Below are positions 6,050 to 7,853 of a stretch of DNA of 7,853 nt, piece by piece (positions within the stretch are counted from its first letter, which is position 1; each line of letters starts with the position of its first letter). The stretch lies in NCBI GenBank assembly GCA_023442085.1, contig JAEZMT010000316.1, forward strand, positions 1 through 7,853. The letters run 5' to 3'. Both the position numbers and the translations under genes were made by a program. Under the pieces are notes generated by a model that saw nothing but the letters and a program-made list of their open reading frames with translations, was not told where the DNA came from and ran no database searches. The DNA is from Pseudomonadota bacterium. Its GTDB lineage: Bacteria; Pseudomonadota; Alphaproteobacteria; Rhizobiales; Xanthobacteraceae.

Positions 6050-7035
6050 TGCCATCGCGCGTCGTCCTCGGTCTCGGCCTCCTGGTCGCAGTGCTGTTCT
6101 GCGCCTCGGTGGCGGTGGGCTATGCGCCGCTCGATCTCGGCGCCGCCTTCGGCGATCTCCTCGCCGGGCGGACGAGCGTGGCGGCGCTGGTGCTCAGCGA
6201 GCTGCGCCTGCCGCGCGCGCTCCTCGGCGCGGCGGTGGGCTTCAGCCTCGGCCTCACCGGGGCGGCCTTGCAGGGGCTGATGCGCAATCCTTTGGCCGAC
6301 CCCGGCGTGGTGGGCGTCTCCGGCGCGGCGGCACTGGGGGCGGTGATCGCCTTCTATTTCGGCTTCTCCACCTCCTTCGCGCTGGCCCTGCCGTTGGGCG
6401 GTCTGGTGGGTGCTGCTGCGGCCACCGCCGTGCTGCTCGCCCTCGCGGCACGTGGGGCGGGGACGGTGATGCTGATCCTTGCCGGCGTCGCCCTCTCCAG
6501 CCTCGCGGGCGCGCTCACTGCGTTGGCGCTGAACCTGGCGCCGAGCCCCTATGCGGCGCTGGAGCTGGTGTTCTGGCTCATGGGCTCGCTGGCCGACCGC
6601 AGCCTCGTGCATGTGGCGCTGGCGCTGCCCTTCATGGCGGCGGGCTGGGTTCTGGTGCTCCGCACGGGTCCGGCGCTCGATGCGCTGACGCTGGGCGAGG
6701 ATGCCGCCGAAAGCCTCGGCTTCCCGCTGCGCCGGGTGCGCCTCCTCGTCATCGGCGGCACGGCGGCGGCGGTGGGGGCGAGCGTGGCGGTGGCGGGCGC
6801 CATCGGCTTCGTCGGCCTTGTGGTGCCCCATCTGGTGCGCCCGCTGGTGGGTCACCGGCCGGGCCGGCTGCTGGCCGCGAGCGGGCTCGCCGGCGCGGCG
6901 CTCACCCTCGGGGCGGATATCGTGGTGCGGCTCATCCCCACCCGGCCAGAGCTGCAGCTCGGCGTGGTGACGGCGCTCATCGGCGCGCCCTTCTTCCTCC
7001 TCCTCCTCGCCCGGCTGAGGGGGACGGAGTCATGA
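6049..7035 (+). CDS. btuC: Cobalamin ABC transporter permease (BtuC-like, FecCD family)
   Basis: This 328-residue inner-membrane permease works as a dimer forming the corrinoid channel. Family motifs are clear: ELRLPRALLGAAVGFSLGLT (51-70) followed by GAALQGLMRNPLADPGVVGV (71-90); the cytoplasmic coupling region TLGEDAAESLGFPLRRVR (214-231); GAIGFVGLVVPHLVRPLVGH (250-269); and ELQLGVVTALIGAPFFLLLL (301-320). About ten hydrophobic spans fit the FecCD fold, and the length is typical (about 325-350). The ATG at 6049 overlaps the btuF stop by one base (TGATG). GAGG (6035-6038) lies upstream inside btuF, so translational coupling is likely. An in-frame extension to 5920 only reads through btuF in another frame and is not used. 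Siderophore and heme permeases share this fold; neighbours and riboswitch point to cobalamin. Confidence 0.92.
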   Translation: MPSRVVLGLGLLVAVLFCASVAVGYAPLDLGAAFGDLLAGRTSVAALVLSELRLPRALLGAAVGFSLGLTGAALQGLMRNPLADPGVVGVSGAAALGAVIAFYFGFSTSFALALPLGGLVGAAAATAVLLALAARGAGTVMLILAGVALSSLAGALTALALNLAPSPYAALELVFWLMGSLADRSLVHVALALPFMAAGWVLVLRTGPALDALTLGEDAAESLGFPLRRVRLLVIGGTAAAVGASVAVAGAIGFVGLVVPHLVRPLVGHRPGRLLAASGLAGAALTLGADIVVRLIPTRPELQLGVVTALIGAPFFLLLLARLRGTES

Positions 7036-7787
7036 AGCTTACTGCCCGTTCGGTCAACGTCTCGCGCGGCGCCGCAACCTTGGTGCGCGACCTCAGTCTG
7101 GAGGTTGAAGGCGGCACCTTCCTCGGCCTCCTCGGCCCCAACGGCGCCGGCAAGACAAGCCTGATGCGGGTGCTCGCCGGCCTCGAGGCGCCAGCCTCCG
7201 GCCATGTGCTCTACGATGGCCGAGACGCCGCCGAAATCGGCCGACGCGTGCTCGGGCGCACCATCGCCTATCTCCCGCAGGATGGCCGCATCCACTGGCC
7301 TTTGCCGGTGGAGGAGGTGGTGGCTCTGGGTCGTCTTCCACACGGCGGGGCGGCGGTGGATGAGCCCGCGCGGCGGGCCATGGCGGCGGCGGGCGTGGAA
7401 GGGCTTGCCCGCCGCTCGGCGGACACCCTCTCCGGCGGCGAGCGGGCGCGCGTGCTGCTCGCCCGTGCGCTGGCGGTGGAGGCGCCGATTCTCCTCGCCG
7501 ACGAACCCTCCGCCGCGCTCGATCCGCTCCACCAGCTGGAGGTGATGGCGCTGCTGCGCGACACCGCCCGGCGCGGCACCGTGGTGGTGGCGGTGCTGCA
7601 CGACCTGACGCTGGCTGGCCGCTTCTGCGATCGGCTCGCGCTGATGAAGGACGGCCGGCTCCTCGCCGAGGGGACGGCGGCGCAGGTGCTCGACGACACC
7701 TATCTCGCGGATGCCTTCGGCGTGGACGCCGTGCGCCTCACCCATGCCGGCGAGACGGTGGTGCTGCCGTGGGCACGGCGGGAATAG
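7032..7787 (+). CDS. btuD: Cobalamin ABC transporter ATP-binding protein (BtuD-like)
   Basis: This 251-residue cytoplasmic ATPase powers BtuC; two copies hydrolyse ATP as a dimer. All nucleotide-binding elements are intact: Walker A GPNGAGKT (35-42), Q-loop Gln83, signature LSGGE (133-137), Walker B ILLADEP (153-159) with catalytic Glu158, D-loop SAALD (160-164) and H-loop His190. Length fits BtuD/FecE-type ATPases (about 250-260). The ATG at 7032 overlaps the stop of btuC in an ATGA, so it is probably translationally coupled; GGAG (7026-7029) is very close and the GAGGGGG at 7018-7024 is better spaced. The very long open frame reaching back to 5820 in this phase is a GC-bias artefact. It is the last complete gene of the operon in the window. 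Family members for siderophores look alike, so the substrate is assigned from context. Confidence 0.94.
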   Translation: MKLTARSVNVSRGAATLVRDLSLEVEGGTFLGLLGPNGAGKTSLMRVLAGLEAPASGHVLYDGRDAAEIGRRVLGRTIAYLPQDGRIHWPLPVEEVVALGRLPHGGAAVDEPARRAMAAAGVEGLARRSADTLSGGERARVLLARALAVEAPILLADEPSAALDPLHQLEVMALLRDTARRGTVVVAVLHDLTLAGRFCDRLALMKDGRLLAEGTAAQVLDDTYLADAFGVDAVRLTHAGETVVLPWARRE

Positions 7788-7853
7788 GGCCGGCAGACCA
7801 TCCGTCGCCTTCCGCAACGGGACTGCGGTGACAACGCGCACCCTGTCCGGTTC
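7788..7853 (+). other. Downstream flank of btuD
   Basis: These 66 bases after the btuD stop hold no supported gene. CCGCA (7812-7816) can pair with TGCGG (7824-7828), but no T-run follows, so a terminator is doubtful. A GTG at 7828 opens a frame (V-T-T-R-T-L-S-G) that runs off the window without a convincing ribosome binding site. It could be the start of a further operon gene or chance. Confidence 0.4.

Noticed and set aside
3155..6055. A 966-codon open frame on the minus strand, antisense to btuB and btuF
   Set aside because: Its translation is a low-complexity Gly/Arg/His/Ala-rich mix with no domain, and it spans two well-supported genes on the other strand. It arises from high GC at third codon positions.
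5820..7031. Upstream in-frame extension of the btuD reading frame
   Set aside because: The extension is Arg/Gly/Ala-rich and lies over btuF and btuC in another phase. The ATG at 7032 with the ATGA overlap gives a normal BtuD length.
7804..7832. Hairpin after btuD as a transcription terminator
   Set aside because: The stem is short (5 bp, with a loose extension) and no T-run follows, so I do not call a terminator.
6852..7841. A 329-codon minus-strand frame opposite btuD and the end of btuC
   Set aside because: There is no recognisable domain or ribosome binding site, and it is fully antisense to an ATPase with every motif intact.

Overview
The window is GC-rich DNA with dense, overlapping bacterial genes. 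Codon use, gene style, a mosaic palindromic intergenic repeat and alphaproteobacteria-like transporter proteins suggest a member of the Hyphomicrobiales, possibly Xanthobacter/Azorhizobium-like. That placement is an inference from style, not from a marker gene. I see no mobile element, CRISPR array, tRNA or rRNA.

Left half, minus strand (2526 down to 1): an operon of the high-affinity branched-chain amino acid (HAAT/Liv) ABC transporter family. It reads, in transcription order, a periplasmic substrate-binding protein (1306-2526), a 371-base gap, a LivH-type permease (35-934), and the first codons of what is probably the LivM-type permease (1-29, cut by the window edge). The gap carries a mosaic palindromic element (about 1087-1259) plus a short GC hairpin just upstream of livH. 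The promoter side has a perfect TATAAT with no good -35. About 62 bases upstream of the predicted start of transcription is a T-N11-A dyad typical of a LysR-family regulator site.

Right half, plus strand (about 2834 to 7787): a cobalamin uptake operon. A TTGACG/TATGGT promoter leads straight into an adenosylcobalamin-type riboswitch (about 2867-3043). A leader with candidate switching helices follows, and then four genes: a BtuB-like TonB-dependent outer-membrane receptor, a BtuF-like periplasmic binding protein, a BtuC-like (FecCD) permease and a BtuD-like ATPase. The btuF-btuC and btuC-btuD junctions overlap by 1 and 3 bases, which suggests translational coupling. Together they form a complete path: the receptor brings corrinoid across the outer membrane using TonB energy, BtuF carries it through the periplasm, and BtuC2D2 imports it into the cytoplasm. 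The riboswitch should shut the operon down when coenzyme B12 is plentiful.

The two operons diverge from the region 2527-3160, which contains no gene but holds both promoters, the operator-like dyad, the riboswitch and its leader. No wholly new system is evident. The points most worth a second look are the LysR-type dyad, the predicted helix exchange after the riboswitch, the cloverleaf-like fold in the livK-livH gap, and a cysteine pair in the BtuF homologue.
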